Shown here: in pieces, positions 36,519 through 45,467 of the stretch | Position numbering within the stretch: position 1 is the stretch's first letter | How the letters are laid out: each line of letters starts with the position of its first letter | Source: Methanothermus fervidus DSM 2088 | GTDB lineage: Archaea; Methanobacteriota; Methanobacteria; DSM-2088; Methanothermaceae | Assembly: GCA_000166095.1 (NCBI GenBank) | Contig: CP002278.1 | Span: 962,001 to 1,026,000 of the forward strand | Length of the DNA stretch: 64,000 bases | Direction: 5' to 3' | Program-made: the position numbers and the translations under genes | The notes under the pieces: generated by a model | Database searches by the model: none | The model's input: the letters and a program-made list of their open reading frames with translations, nothing else | What the model was told of the DNA's origin: nothing

Positions 36519-37294
36519 TCTAGCTTCACCTTCCCTATTGTATCTCCTCTAAGACCTCTCCTTATAGTTTCAACTGCAATTATGTCTTCTGGTGGAATAT
36601 TACCCAGATTTACATTTGGACCAAGCCTTATAATGAAATATGTTTGTTGATCTTTTTGTGGAGCTTCCCATATCACTTTTTTAACAGGTAATTTTGAAAT
36701 TAAATATTCTACTTCGCTCTTTTTCACATTTCCATTTTGATCATAAACACCTACATTTCTTCCACTTTCTCTAGCTTCAATTGTGACCATTTCTACTCCA
36801 GAATTTAGATCATGTTTTGCAATTTTCACTCTTTTTTCAGGTGTGAGTTTTTTATCAATTTCTGGATTTTTTTTACCAATTTCAGAAATTACTTTAAATC
36901 CTTCATCTATAGCATTTTCTATAATTTCAGATCTTTCATCTAAAGATAAATTTATACTTCCATCAGATATTTCAATAAATTCAAATCCTAAATCTTTTGC
37001 TTCCTCAAAATACTTATCTAATTTATTTTTTAAATATGCAACCTCAAACAATGTTCCACCAGGCATGACTTTTACATCATATGAATTGTAGATCTCTATT
37101 TTTTCTTTAATCAAATCACGATCACATAAAGTTGTAGTACACCATCCAAACTTTACAAAATCTACATATTCACTTCCAATTTCCATGAGATCTTTAACTG
37201 TCTCAGCTCCAATGCCTTTATCCAGCATTACAGTTATACCAAAATTTCTAGGCTTTTCTTGTCTTTTTGGTCTCAAAAATTCAAATGCTTTCAT
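36515..37294 (-). CDS. comA: Phosphosulfolactate synthase ComA
   Basis: Adds sulfite to phosphoenolpyruvate, the first committed step of coenzyme M synthesis. 259 residues from ATG 37294 ([17 protein letters not shown]), preceded by AGGGGTGAG; the longer frame to 37330 lacks family sequence. TIM-barrel motifs MLDKGIGAE (about 24-32), DFVKFGWCT with the catalytic Lys, [18 protein letters not shown] and VTIEARESG. First gene of a five-gene operon with 4-base overlaps. Confidence 0.94.
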   Translation of the reverse strand: MKAFEFLRPKRQEKPRNFGITVMLDKGIGAETVKDLMEIGSEYVDFVKFGWCTTTLCDRDLIKEKIEIYNSYDVKVMPGGTLFEVAYLKNKLDKYFEEAKDLGFEFIEISDGSINLSLDERSEIIENAIDEGFKVISEIGKKNPEIDKKLTPEKRVKIAKHDLNSGVEMVTIEARESGRNVGVYDQNGNVKKSEVEYLISKLPVKKVIWEAPQKDQQTYFIIRLGPNVNLGNIPPEDIIAVETIRRGLRGDTIGKVKLE

Positions 37295-37403
37295 GCGCTC
37301 ACCCCTTGAACATGAGTATTTTTTGAACATGGATACTTAAAAAATTAATTAATAAAAAATATTAACTAATTAATACAAAATTCGAAAAAAATAATGAGAT
37401 AAT

Positions 37404-38615
37404 TTACCAAATATCCACAGTTTTATCCTTATTTGTAAACCTAGTTACATGTTTAAATACAGATTTTGGAGCTATGTATTTACATATTTCCACTATTTGT
37501 GGGTTACAACCTTCAATACAATATTTTAACTGTAACTTAAGAAGTTTGTGATACCTCATAAAATTTGTAAAAATGAGAGTTGTACTTACTGCATATGTAT
37601 TTGGGTATTTACCTAAATTTAATGTTATTTCTTCACCAGGATCCAAAACTAGCGAATATTCTTTGTAAAATACTTTATTTCCTTTAACACTATCAGTGTA
37701 AATACTTACATAATATGAAATCTTTACAAAGCTGTTTCCTAAATTCTTTATTGTTATATTATAGAGATAAGGTGCAAAAAAATCAGGGTCTATCATACTA
37801 TACCTAAATATAGCAAATCCACTGGCACCATTCTCCAATGCAGCCCTGATATCTTGGACTAGTTCACTTGCTGGCAACTTAACAGGATTTTTATCTGATC
37901 TATATGCAAGTATTCCTGTGACAACTGGCTTTAATGAATGCTCAACAACATATCTAGTTACTTTCCCTATCCACTCAGTTGTTTCATTGTAGTTACCTTT
38001 GTAAGCCATTGGAACAATGAAGTCTAGATATCTTGACATATTTGTGTAATCTTGGCCATATATATAGTTAGCCCACATTTCTGGCATAACTGCTGCTGAA
38101 ACTAATGCATTTGGCTTTATCTTCTTCACTGATTCATATACATACTTAACTATATCTGCTATTATATCTGTACCATTCTTTGGTGCATTTCCTGGATATC
38201 TTATGTAATCTAGGTGTATTCCATCAACGTTGTATTCCTTTATATACTTAGTTGCCTTCTGAACTAGCACATCTTTGATTTCAGGGTGCTTAACTGGGTC
38301 TATCCATGTATTGTTTTGCCTTAAGCACATTATCCATGCATGGACTCTTATATTTTCATTCTTGGCCTTGTTTATGAATTCTTTTGTGGAGTTTTGAAGT
38401 GTTGGATCCTCAAAAGCCCTTTGAAATAAAAAAATATTAGTTATATCTCTACTTTTTAAATAACTAAAACTCACATTGTCCATTTCTGTGGACCAAACCC
38501 AAACACCATTTAAAGATGTAGAAGAAATATTTTGAGCATGAACACAATCTAAATTTAAAATTAAAGCTAAGCTAATGCTAATCAATATTAAAGCCATAGG
38601 AATGTGAGAATTCAC
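37404..38615 (-). CDS. Secreted GHL10-like glycoside hydrolase with novel C-terminal domain
   Basis: 403 residues. Signal peptide at 1-27 (hydrophobic core, cleavage near VHAQN). Residues 33-280 form a TIM barrel of the GHL10 type: GVWVWSTEMDN, DGIHLDYIRYPGNAP (about 134-148), VPMAYKGNY and GFAIFRYSM. Residues 291-403 are a beta-rich domain that is collinear with the last 113 residues of the giant surface protein at 54249 and ends in the same RFTNK..TVDIW. Start GTG 38615 after GGAGGGA. A surface-bound glycan hydrolase is a fair guess; the substrate is unknown. Confidence 0.78.
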   Translation of the reverse strand: MNSHIPMALILISISLALILNLDCVHAQNISSTSLNGVWVWSTEMDNVSFSYLKSRDITNIFLFQRAFEDPTLQNSTKEFINKAKNENIRVHAWIMCLRQNNTWIDPVKHPEIKDVLVQKATKYIKEYNVDGIHLDYIRYPGNAPKNGTDIIADIVKYVYESVKKIKPNALVSAAVMPEMWANYIYGQDYTNMSRYLDFIVPMAYKGNYNETTEWIGKVTRYVVEHSLKPVVTGILAYRSDKNPVKLPASELVQDIRAALENGASGFAIFRYSMIDPDFFAPYLYNITIKNLGNSFVKISYYVSIYTDSVKGNKVFYKEYSLVLDPGEEITLNLGKYPNTYAVSTTLIFTNFMRYHKLLKLQLKYCIEGCNPQIVEICKYIAPKSVFKHVTRFTNKDKTVDIW

Positions 38616-38646
38616 ATCAGTCCCTCCAATTCTTAATATTTTTAAA

Positions 38647-40182
38647 TCAACTTATAAATTTTTCCAATATGTTAGCTATTTTATCTATATATTTAGCTAG
38701 TGGCCCCATTTTCCTTCCGGCTTTTCTTATCAACTTTATGTCTTTTTCTTCAAAACCTTTTAAAACCATGAGGAAAATTGTATAGATTACAGGACTTATG
38801 AATACCATTAATATTAACATAAAGATTGTTTTTGGTAGGAATGACAAAATAATACCCAAAAGCAATGAAGCAATTATTATTTTTGTAAATGCAGAGAAAG
38901 GAGGTTTCACTCCAGTTACTTCAAATGTTTTAAACATTGATATTAGCATTATTATAAATGTTGCAGAACTTGTAGCTGTAGCAGCTCCAACCATTCCATA
39001 AATAGGAATTAAAAACCAGTTAAATATGAAATTCAATATCGTTCCAAAGAACAGAATATACATAGGAAGTGATGGACGTCCTACTCCCTGAATTATACTG
39101 GAAGATACAACAAAGAATGTATAAAATGTCATTCCCATAACCAATATTCTCAATGGTTCGGCTCCAGGAACATATTGGCTTCCAAAAAGCAATGAAATTA
39201 CAGGTGATGCAAATACAGCTATTCCAACACATATAGGCAGCACTGTTAACATCACAATTCTATATGATTGTGTCACATAGTCTTCTAAAAGTTTTTTATT
39301 TTTTAAAGAATAAGCTTCTGAAGCTGCTGGAAGCGCTGCTGTTGCAACTGAAATGGATATTACCAAAGGTAATCTTGCAATAGGATCTGCAGCAGAATAA
39401 TATCCAAGATATATCGTAGGTAAAAAGTGACCAATTAAAAATGTATCAATATCATATATAGCCATTTCAGATAAAGCTGCAAGAATAACAGGTATTGAAA
39501 AATTTAAAAGCATTTTAGCTATTTTAATTTCTTTTTTAAAATCTATTTTTGGATATGTGAAATCATCAGCTAAATATTTTTTAAATACAATTAATGATGC
39601 TATTAAAGACACTAAAAATCCTAAAGCAGTTCCAATTACAGCCCCAACAACATAAAAACCTAAAACGACCAATATTGCTGCAAAAATAATTATACCAACT
39701 TGTTCTACAAATCTTGTTACAACGATATATTCCATTTTATAAATTCCTTGAAATAAGCCTCTAAATACTCCAACAATCACGCTAAAAGGCAATATTAGAG
39801 CTACAGCTTGTAATGGAAGTATAGCGTTTGGTTTGTGAAAAAAGTTACAAGCTATCCATGGAGAAGTAAAAAATATTACTAATGAAAATATGAACGCTAA
39901 AAGTATCATTAGTTTCATTGATACATATAAAACAGCCCTTGCATCTTCTTTTTTATCCAATACCATATATTCGGCAACATATTTAGCAATGGCTGGTGGT
40001 AGCCCCCCAGCAGCCAATATCTGGAATATTCCTTGAAAAGGCATTGTAAGTCCTAGTATACCATAACCTTCTGGCCCAAGCATCCTACTCATTAGGAATC
40101 TATAAATATATCCTCCAATACGAAAAATAAAATTACCAATTATTATTAAAAATGTCCCTTTCACAAGCTTTGAAGTACTCAT
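38647..40182 (-). CDS. Polysaccharide flippase (MOP superfamily, Wzx-like)
   Basis: 511 residues, about 12-14 membrane helices. The N-terminal KGTFLIIIGNFIFRIGGYIYRF and MLGPEGYGILGL are typical of oligosaccharide flippases, as is the LPLVISISVATAALPAASEAY segment. It would move lipid-linked glycans across the membrane, consistent with the glycosyltransferase island. Start ATG 40182 after AGGTGG. It sits 12 bases after map on the same strand. Confidence 0.88.
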   Translation of the reverse strand: MSTSKLVKGTFLIIIGNFIFRIGGYIYRFLMSRMLGPEGYGILGLTMPFQGIFQILAAGGLPPAIAKYVAEYMVLDKKEDARAVLYVSMKLMILLAFIFSLVIFFTSPWIACNFFHKPNAILPLQAVALILPFSVIVGVFRGLFQGIYKMEYIVVTRFVEQVGIIIFAAILVVLGFYVVGAVIGTALGFLVSLIASLIVFKKYLADDFTYPKIDFKKEIKIAKMLLNFSIPVILAALSEMAIYDIDTFLIGHFLPTIYLGYYSAADPIARLPLVISISVATAALPAASEAYSLKNKKLLEDYVTQSYRIVMLTVLPICVGIAVFASPVISLLFGSQYVPGAEPLRILVMGMTFYTFFVVSSSIIQGVGRPSLPMYILFFGTILNFIFNWFLIPIYGMVGAATATSSATFIIMLISMFKTFEVTGVKPPFSAFTKIIIASLLLGIILSFLPKTIFMLILMVFISPVIYTIFLMVLKGFEEKDIKLIRKAGRKMGPLAKYIDKIANILEKFIS

Positions 40183-40194
40183 TAAACCACCTTT

Positions 40195-41112
40195 TTACTC
40201 TGTCAATACTACACATGCATCCTTTTCTACAAGTACCGTATGTTCTGCCTGAGAAACCCATGAATCGCTTTTTTCTTTTAAAACATGATAGGGATAAATA
40301 ATTCGTGGTCTAATAAGAACTTTTAATGCATGTTTTAATCCTTTACTTCCAAGTTTTTTCTCTAACCATCTTTCTGCAAAAGGCAATGTCCTATATTCTT
40401 TTTTCACATGTCTTAAAACACGTAATGCATATGGATCTCTCACAGGCCTATCTCTCAAAAATCTAAATATATAAGTTTCTGGTTTGTCAACAACATAACC
40501 AACACCATCTGTTGCAAATGGTTCTATTGCAACCACATCTCCTTCCCTTAATTTATGAGAGTTTTGACCCTTAACATTTGGAATAGATAATCCTGAATGT
40601 AGGACCCATCTATCAATACTATGCCCTGTTAAATTACTGATGGGTTTAAATCCAAATTTATTTATTGTATTTTCAATTACTTCACCAATTTTACCTATTT
40701 CCACACCATCTCTTATTGTATTAATAGCATTTTCTAAGGCAGATTCTGCGGCTTCTATCATTTTTTTATTTTTTTCTGCCAATTCATCGTTATAATTTTT
40801 TAAATCTTCATAACCTTCCACAAGTACTGTAGTTGCAGTGTCTCCAATGAAACCATCTACATGGACGCCTATATCAATTTTGACTAAATCACCTGGCAGT
40901 ATTTTCCTATCATCATTACATGGTGGACTGTAATGTGCTGTAATTTCATTTACTGATATATTACATGGGAATGCTGGTTTTGCACCCATTTTTTCTATTT
41001 CATTTTCTATAAATTCTGCCAAATCCAATATTTTCATTTCGCCTTTTACAGCTTTAATTGCTTTTTTTCTAACTTTTGATGCAATTTTGCCAGCTTTCTT
41101 GAACTTTTCCAT
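40195..41112 (-). CDS. map: Methionine aminopeptidase, type II
   Basis: Removes N-terminal Met from nascent proteins. 305 residues from ATG 41112; the GTG at 41121 is in the ribosome-binding region. Metal ligands are in VKIDIGVHVDGFIGDTAT (two Asp), NLTGHSIDRW (His), AIEPFATDG (Glu) and the C-terminal Glu. The helical insert near 200-280 marks the archaeal/eukaryal type II enzyme. Confidence 0.95.
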   Translation of the reverse strand: MEKFKKAGKIASKVRKKAIKAVKGEMKILDLAEFIENEIEKMGAKPAFPCNISVNEITAHYSPPCNDDRKILPGDLVKIDIGVHVDGFIGDTATTVLVEGYEDLKNYNDELAEKNKKMIEAAESALENAINTIRDGVEIGKIGEVIENTINKFGFKPISNLTGHSIDRWVLHSGLSIPNVKGQNSHKLREGDVVAIEPFATDGVGYVVDKPETYIFRFLRDRPVRDPYALRVLRHVKKEYRTLPFAERWLEKKLGSKGLKHALKVLIRPRIIYPYHVLKEKSDSWVSQAEHTVLVEKDACVVLTE

Positions 41113-41372
41113 GATAACCACTCACTTAACATGCAATTAAAAGACATTTTATCCATGCTTTTTTACAATCAAAAATTTTATTATGGATATAACTTTTCAT
41201 CCAAAAAATCAATACTACTCTAGTAAATTTTGTTACTCAAAAATAAAAACCATAATTTGAAAATTATAAATTTTTTTACACTCCTTAAATTTATACATAA
41301 AATTCAAAAATTTTATTTGTCCGAAAACTTTATATATGAAAAATTCAAAGGTAAATTATAGCTAAGAAGAAT
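41113..41372. other. Intergenic region between map and the tRNA cluster
   Basis: 260 bases, AT-rich, divergent promoters. The tRNA promoter is at its right end. No other feature seen. Confidence 0.5.
41321..41337 (+). promoter_or_regulatory. Promoter of the five-tRNA cluster
   Basis: CCGAAAACTTTATATAT is a BRE and TATA element 36 bases before tRNA-Asn, placing the start close to 41358-41362. It matches the element at 17561. Confidence 0.65.
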
Positions 41373-41445
41373 GCCGCCGTAGCTCAGTAGGTAGAGCGCT
41401 CGGCTGTTAACCGAGTGGTCGCAGGTTCGAGTCCTGCCGGCGGCG
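41373..41445 (+). tRNA. tRNA-Asn (GTT)
   Basis: Acceptor GCCGCCG/CGGCGGC, anticodon loop CTGTTAA (anticodon GTT), T arm GCAGGTTCGAGTCCTGC, discriminator G. First of five tRNA genes separated by 7-23 bases. Confidence 0.96.
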
Positions 41446-41452
41446 TTATTTT

Positions 41453-41526
<74 letters not shown>

Positions 41527-41539
41527 TTTTTTTCCTAAT

Positions 41540-41614
41540 GCTCCGGTGGTGTAGCCCGGCCAATCATTTCGGCCTTTCGAGCCGAAGACTCGGGTTCAAA
41601 TCCCGACCGGAGCA
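41540..41614 (+). tRNA. tRNA-Glu (TTC)
   Basis: Acceptor GCTCCGG/CCGGAGC, anticodon loop CTTTCGA (anticodon TTC), T arm TCGGGTTCAAATCCCGA, discriminator A. Confidence 0.95.
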
Positions 41615-41637
41615 TAATTTTTTTATTTTTATTCATA

Positions 41638-41721
41638 GCGGGGGTGCCCGAGTGGTCAAAGGGGACAGGCTTAGGACCTGTTGGCGTTAGGCCTTCCAGG
41701 GTTCGAATCCCTGCCCCCGCA
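41638..41721 (+). tRNA. tRNA-Leu (TAG)
   Basis: Class II tRNA with a long variable arm. Acceptor GCGGGGG/CCCCCGC, anticodon loop CTTAGGA (anticodon TAG), discriminator A. Confidence 0.95.
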
Positions 41722-41737
41722 TGTAAGAAATCACAAT

Positions 41738-41811
41738 GGCCGGGGTGGGGTAGTTGGCCATCCTTCGGGACTGTGGATCCCGCGACTCGGGTTCAAATCC
41801 CGGCCCTGGCC
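41738..41811 (+). tRNA. tRNA-His (GTG)
   Basis: Acceptor GCCGGGG/CCCTGGC plus an encoded extra G at position -1 facing C73, as required for histidine identity. Anticodon loop CTGTGGA (anticodon GTG). Confidence 0.95.
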
Positions 41812-41846
41812 TTATTTTCATCCTTTAAAACTAATTTTGTGGTATA

Positions 41847-42263
41847 ATGTATAGAAAAGGTTATTGTAGAGAATTAGATCTTGTAAATCTTTTTTGGGAT
41901 AAAGGTTTTGCAGCTCTCAGAGTAGCAGGTTCCGGAAGTTCTTCAAAACCATTGCCAGATATTGTAGCAGGGAATGGAAAAAAATATTTAGCAATAGAGG
42001 TAAAGTACACATCAAAAGAAGTTCTATATATTAATTTCAGTAAAATCGAAGAGTTAATTAAATTTTCAAAACGATTTGGAGCTGAAGCATATATAGCAGT
42101 AAAATTTAGCCATAAAGATTGGCTGTTTTTATCACCAAAAGATCTAAAGAAGACTAGAAGTGGTAACTATCGTATTGATATTGATTTAGCAATGCTGAAA
42201 GGTAAGTTATTTGAAGAGATTATTGGGGAAGAAAAACAAATGAAACTTATTGATGATCACTGA
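41847..42263 (+). CDS. hjc: Holliday junction resolvase Hjc
   Basis: Dimeric nuclease that cuts four-way junctions. 138 residues starting MYRKGYCRELDLVNLF, with the catalytic set Glu (CREL), Asp (PLPDIVAG) and EVK (LAIEVKY, about 48-54). Length is normal for the family. Start ATG 41847 after TTGTGGTA. Ends 7 bases into the convergent FkbM gene. Confidence 0.94.
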   Translation: MYRKGYCRELDLVNLFWDKGFAALRVAGSGSSSKPLPDIVAGNGKKYLAIEVKYTSKEVLYINFSKIEELIKFSKRFGAEAYIAVKFSHKDWLFLSPKDLKKTRSGNYRIDIDLAMLKGKLFEEIIGEEKQMKLIDDH

Positions 42264-43201
42264 GAATTTTTTACCATATGGACAATTCCTACCTCTACAA
42301 TAGGACCTAAAAAATGTATCTCTGCCAGTTTTTTATGACTTTTAACTTTAAAACCTTGGTTTCTTAATTTATCAATTAAAATTTTAGGATTTTCAAAATT
42401 TTCATATCTGTGGTATTCAAATATTATTTCTTTAAACATTGAAAGATCAGAATTTTTTATTATTTCATATTCGCAACCTTCACAATCCATTTTTAATAAA
42501 TATGGCTTCACATTATATTCATCAATTATTTTTTCAATTGTCGTTGATTTAACTCTAATTTTCTTTTCACCATTTGTATATGCTGAAGCACCACCACTCA
42601 TTTCTAAACCATCATATGAAATTTTTATTTCTCCTTCACTACTACTAACAGCTTTATTTATAAATTTTATTCTATCTGCCAAATTTTTATTTAAATTTAT
42701 ATTTTTTAATGCAAGTTTATACACTTCTGGGATAGGTTCAAAAGCATAAACTTTATAGCCTTTTGATGCAAAATATAAAGCTGTATCACCTATGTTACCT
42801 CCAATATCTATCACCGTTTCATCATCTTTCGCTTTTCTAACTCTATATTGTTCTTCAACAAAAGTTTCATAAATTGAATAAACTACAGAATTCAAGAACC
42901 TTATACCATTGATTTCTATAATTTTGTTGTTTCTTTGGTTTAAGAATGCTTTTAAATTATTTATTCCTACTTTGGAAAGTTTTTGAGAGCATGCTAATAT
43001 CAAGTAATCAAAATATTCTCTCTCTATATCATTTTTATCCAATTCGATGTTTCCCAAATATTTAAATGCACATTTACATTTATCTTTCAATCCTAAACGG
43101 AACAACAAAACACTTAAAGCACTTAAAGGATCTTTAGTTGCTTTAAAAATTAATTTTGTCCACAAATATTTTGACTTCAAATTTTTAATCAATCCTTCCA
43201 C
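42257..43201 (-). CDS. FkbM-family methyltransferase
   Basis: Probably O-methylates a sugar on the surface glycan. 314 residues from GTG 43201 (TTG 43192, with GAGGTG six bases upstream, is as likely). SAM motif TVIDIGGNIGDTALYFAS (about 130-147), then VYAFEPIPEVYKL and YLLKMDCEGCEYEIIKN, the diagnostic FkbM DxEGxE motif. It is the first gene of the glycosylation island, 15 bases after the GT4 gene on the same strand. Confidence 0.87.
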   Translation of the reverse strand: MEGLIKNLKSKYLWTKLIFKATKDPLSALSVLLFRLGLKDKCKCAFKYLGNIELDKNDIEREYFDYLILACSQKLSKVGINNLKAFLNQRNNKIIEINGIRFLNSVVYSIYETFVEEQYRVRKAKDDETVIDIGGNIGDTALYFASKGYKVYAFEPIPEVYKLALKNINLNKNLADRIKFINKAVSSSEGEIKISYDGLEMSGGASAYTNGEKKIRVKSTTIEKIIDEYNVKPYLLKMDCEGCEYEIIKNSDLSMFKEIIFEYHRYENFENPKILIDKLRNQGFKVKSHKKLAEIHFLGPIVEVGIVHMVKNSQ

Positions 43202-43216
43202 CTCTTTTTAAAATTC

Positions 43217-44371
43217 TCAACTCTTAAAAGCCTCAAAATTATTATACCATTCTTTTAATTTATTTTTTAATTTCTTTTTAAATACTTCAAAGTCAAATGG
43301 CTTTGCAAATTCTCTTATTTTTTCATTATCCCATTCTAAGTCATCAAGTATATTTATTGCCTTTGCAATTGAGTTTTCATCCCCTTTAGTCACTATTCCT
43401 CCATTATAAATATTTAAACCATTTTTGTTTTGTAAATAACCAGTTTTTTTTAGTAATATTGGTGGAAAACCAGTTTTATTTACAATGACTGGTTTTCCAG
43501 CTGCAAGAGCTTCGACAGGTACAATTCCAAAATCTTCATTTTTGGGGTTATAAATGACCGCCTTACATCTTGAAAGAAGATCTAATTTTTCTTTGTTATC
43601 AACATAGCCTTTAAACTCAATTAGCTTTCCTTCATAATTTTTAACATATTCATATGTTTTTTTATCATTTCCTTCCTCTCCAATTAAAACTAATTTACTT
43701 CTAGTTTTTTCACAGGCATTTATTACAGGCATTATTTGTTTTGCTTTATCAAATCTGCCTATATGGAGAAAGAAATCTTCATTGTCTTTAAATTTATAAT
43801 TTTTGAGTTTTAAAGGAGGATACAAAATTGTTGAATCTCTTTTTAAATATTTCCATAGCCGATGCTTTATCACTTCAGAATTTACAAAATAATGATCGAC
43901 TCTTGAATCAACAATACTATCAATGTATCTAAAAAAATTCGCAAAAAAGAAAGATAAAATTCCTTGATTATATGATTTCTTCCAATAATAATGCCATAAA
44001 TCATAAAAAAATCTCATTGTTGAGTGACAGTAATTTACATGCATTACATCCTGTGGTGTAATCAAAGCTCTTGGAGGATTTCCAGATGAAATAATAATAT
44101 CAAAATCATCAATTTCACCTATATCTATCATCTCATAATACAAATAAAGGAATGATGCAATTTTTGGTTTGAAAATTCTAGCCCAGCGAGGAATATATTC
44201 AAACAAATTAATTATCTTTATTTTTCTTGCTTCTGGTTCAATTAATTCCTCATTATCTTTAAAAGCAAATGTATATATCTCTTTTTTGTCTAAAGCTTCA
44301 GCTATATCTGCTACTAATTTTTCTCCACCACCTGATATCACAAAGCTTTCATGGAAGATCCCTACTTTCAT
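43217..44371 (-). CDS. Glycosyltransferase family 4
   Basis: 384 residues. Begins MKVGIFHESFVISGGGEKLV with the Gly-rich acceptor loop; the donor-binding C-terminal half has HIGRFDKAKQIMPVI, and ENEDFGIVPVEALAAGKPVI-like EX7E signature (PKNEDFGIVPVEALAAGKP). Cytoplasmic, retaining, sugar-nucleotide dependent. Start ATG 44371 after GAGGTAA. Sugar specificity unknown. Confidence 0.88.
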   Translation of the reverse strand: MKVGIFHESFVISGGGEKLVADIAEALDKKEIYTFAFKDNEELIEPEARKIKIINLFEYIPRWARIFKPKIASFLYLYYEMIDIGEIDDFDIIISSGNPPRALITPQDVMHVNYCHSTMRFFYDLWHYYWKKSYNQGILSFFFANFFRYIDSIVDSRVDHYFVNSEVIKHRLWKYLKRDSTILYPPLKLKNYKFKDNEDFFLHIGRFDKAKQIMPVINACEKTRSKLVLIGEEGNDKKTYEYVKNYEGKLIEFKGYVDNKEKLDLLSRCKAVIYNPKNEDFGIVPVEALAAGKPVIVNKTGFPPILLKKTGYLQNKNGLNIYNGGIVTKGDENSIAKAINILDDLEWDNEKIREFAKPFDFEVFKKKLKNKLKEWYNNFEAFKS

Positions 44372-44454
44372 TTTTTTACCTCACATTATTTAATTCAACA
44401 TCTATATATTTAACCGAATTAATATTATTAATAAAATTTTGAGGTGTGAAATAT

Positions 44455-45467
44455 ATGCAATGTTTGTGCTGTTGCAGTTACTCATGGTGATAGATTTAGT
44501 ATTTACGTAAGTGTATTAGTGCGGCATTTAATGAAGGTGTTAATAAGGCTATAATTGTTGACAATAATTCAGATCCTAGAAGTAGAGAAAAATTACGTAA
44601 ATATGAAGAAAATAATGATAAAATAAAAGTTATTTATTTAAATGAAAATCATGGTACTGCTGGTTTTAAGACGGGAATGATGGAAGCATACAAAGATAAA
44701 GATTGTGAATTTATATGGTTACTAGATAGTGATAGTTTACCTTGTCCTGGATCCTTGGAAGCATTGAAAAAAACTTGGAAAAAGTATAACTGTAAAAATA
44801 AAGAAAAAAATTTAGTTTTATGTTCTCGAAGACCAAAACATGAACATATATATATACAAGAATTATTTGGAAGAATATCAAAAAAATGCCTTTTGTGGAT
44901 TTTCGGTGAGCAATATTTTAAAAAGTTACTTAAAGAAATTAAATATTAAAAATTCCAAGCCTAAACGTTTTGATTTTATTGAAGTTCCTGCAACTGGATT
45001 TGGTGGCATGTTTTTTCATAAAAAGCTGTTAGATGTTGTAGGATACCCAAAAGAAGAATTTTATCTTTATTTTGATGACACTGAATGGTCCTACAGAATT
45101 ACAAAAAATGGTGGCAAAATAATAATTGTTTGGGATAGTGTTGTAGAAGATTCATTAGAACCTGGTACTGAAAATGAAGATAAGAAAGAATTTTTATCTT
45201 TATATAAGCCATCTAACTTATATAGGGTTTATTATTTTGCTAGAAATGGAGAATACTTTTTTTAGGAAAATATATCCAGCAAAACGAAATAAATTACTGT
45301 ATTATATTAACATGTTTACATTTCTTTTTATTGTCTTGCTCCACGATATATTTATTAACCATTCTTTAATAGCCTTAAAAACTATTTTAAAAGCAAAAAA
45401 GGATGGGAAAAAAGGTAATTTAGGTAAAAATCCAAATTTTGAATACCAATCCACAAAAGTAAATTAA
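44455..45467 (+). pseudogene. Glycosyltransferase family 2 pseudogene with about four frameshifts
   Basis: A GAGGTG site (44441) precedes ATG 44455, then the conserved GT2 sequence runs through shifting frames: VCAVAVTHGDRF, AAFNEGVNKAIIVDNNSD, FIWLLDSDSLPCPGS, then NAFCGFSVSN...EVPATGFGGMFFHKKLL...YFDDTEWSYRI, then RKIYPAKRNKLLYYINMF. The shifts are near 44458-44462, 44508-44512, the A7 run 44880-44886 and the T7 run 45258-45264. A functional protein would be about 335 residues. Four breaks in 1 kb, with intact genes all round, suggest true decay rather than error. Confidence 0.82.

Noticed and set aside
37404-37745. C-terminal domain as a sortase LPxTG signal
   Set aside because: No LPxTG-like motif, no hydrophobic helix and no basic tail; the proteins simply end at TVDIW.
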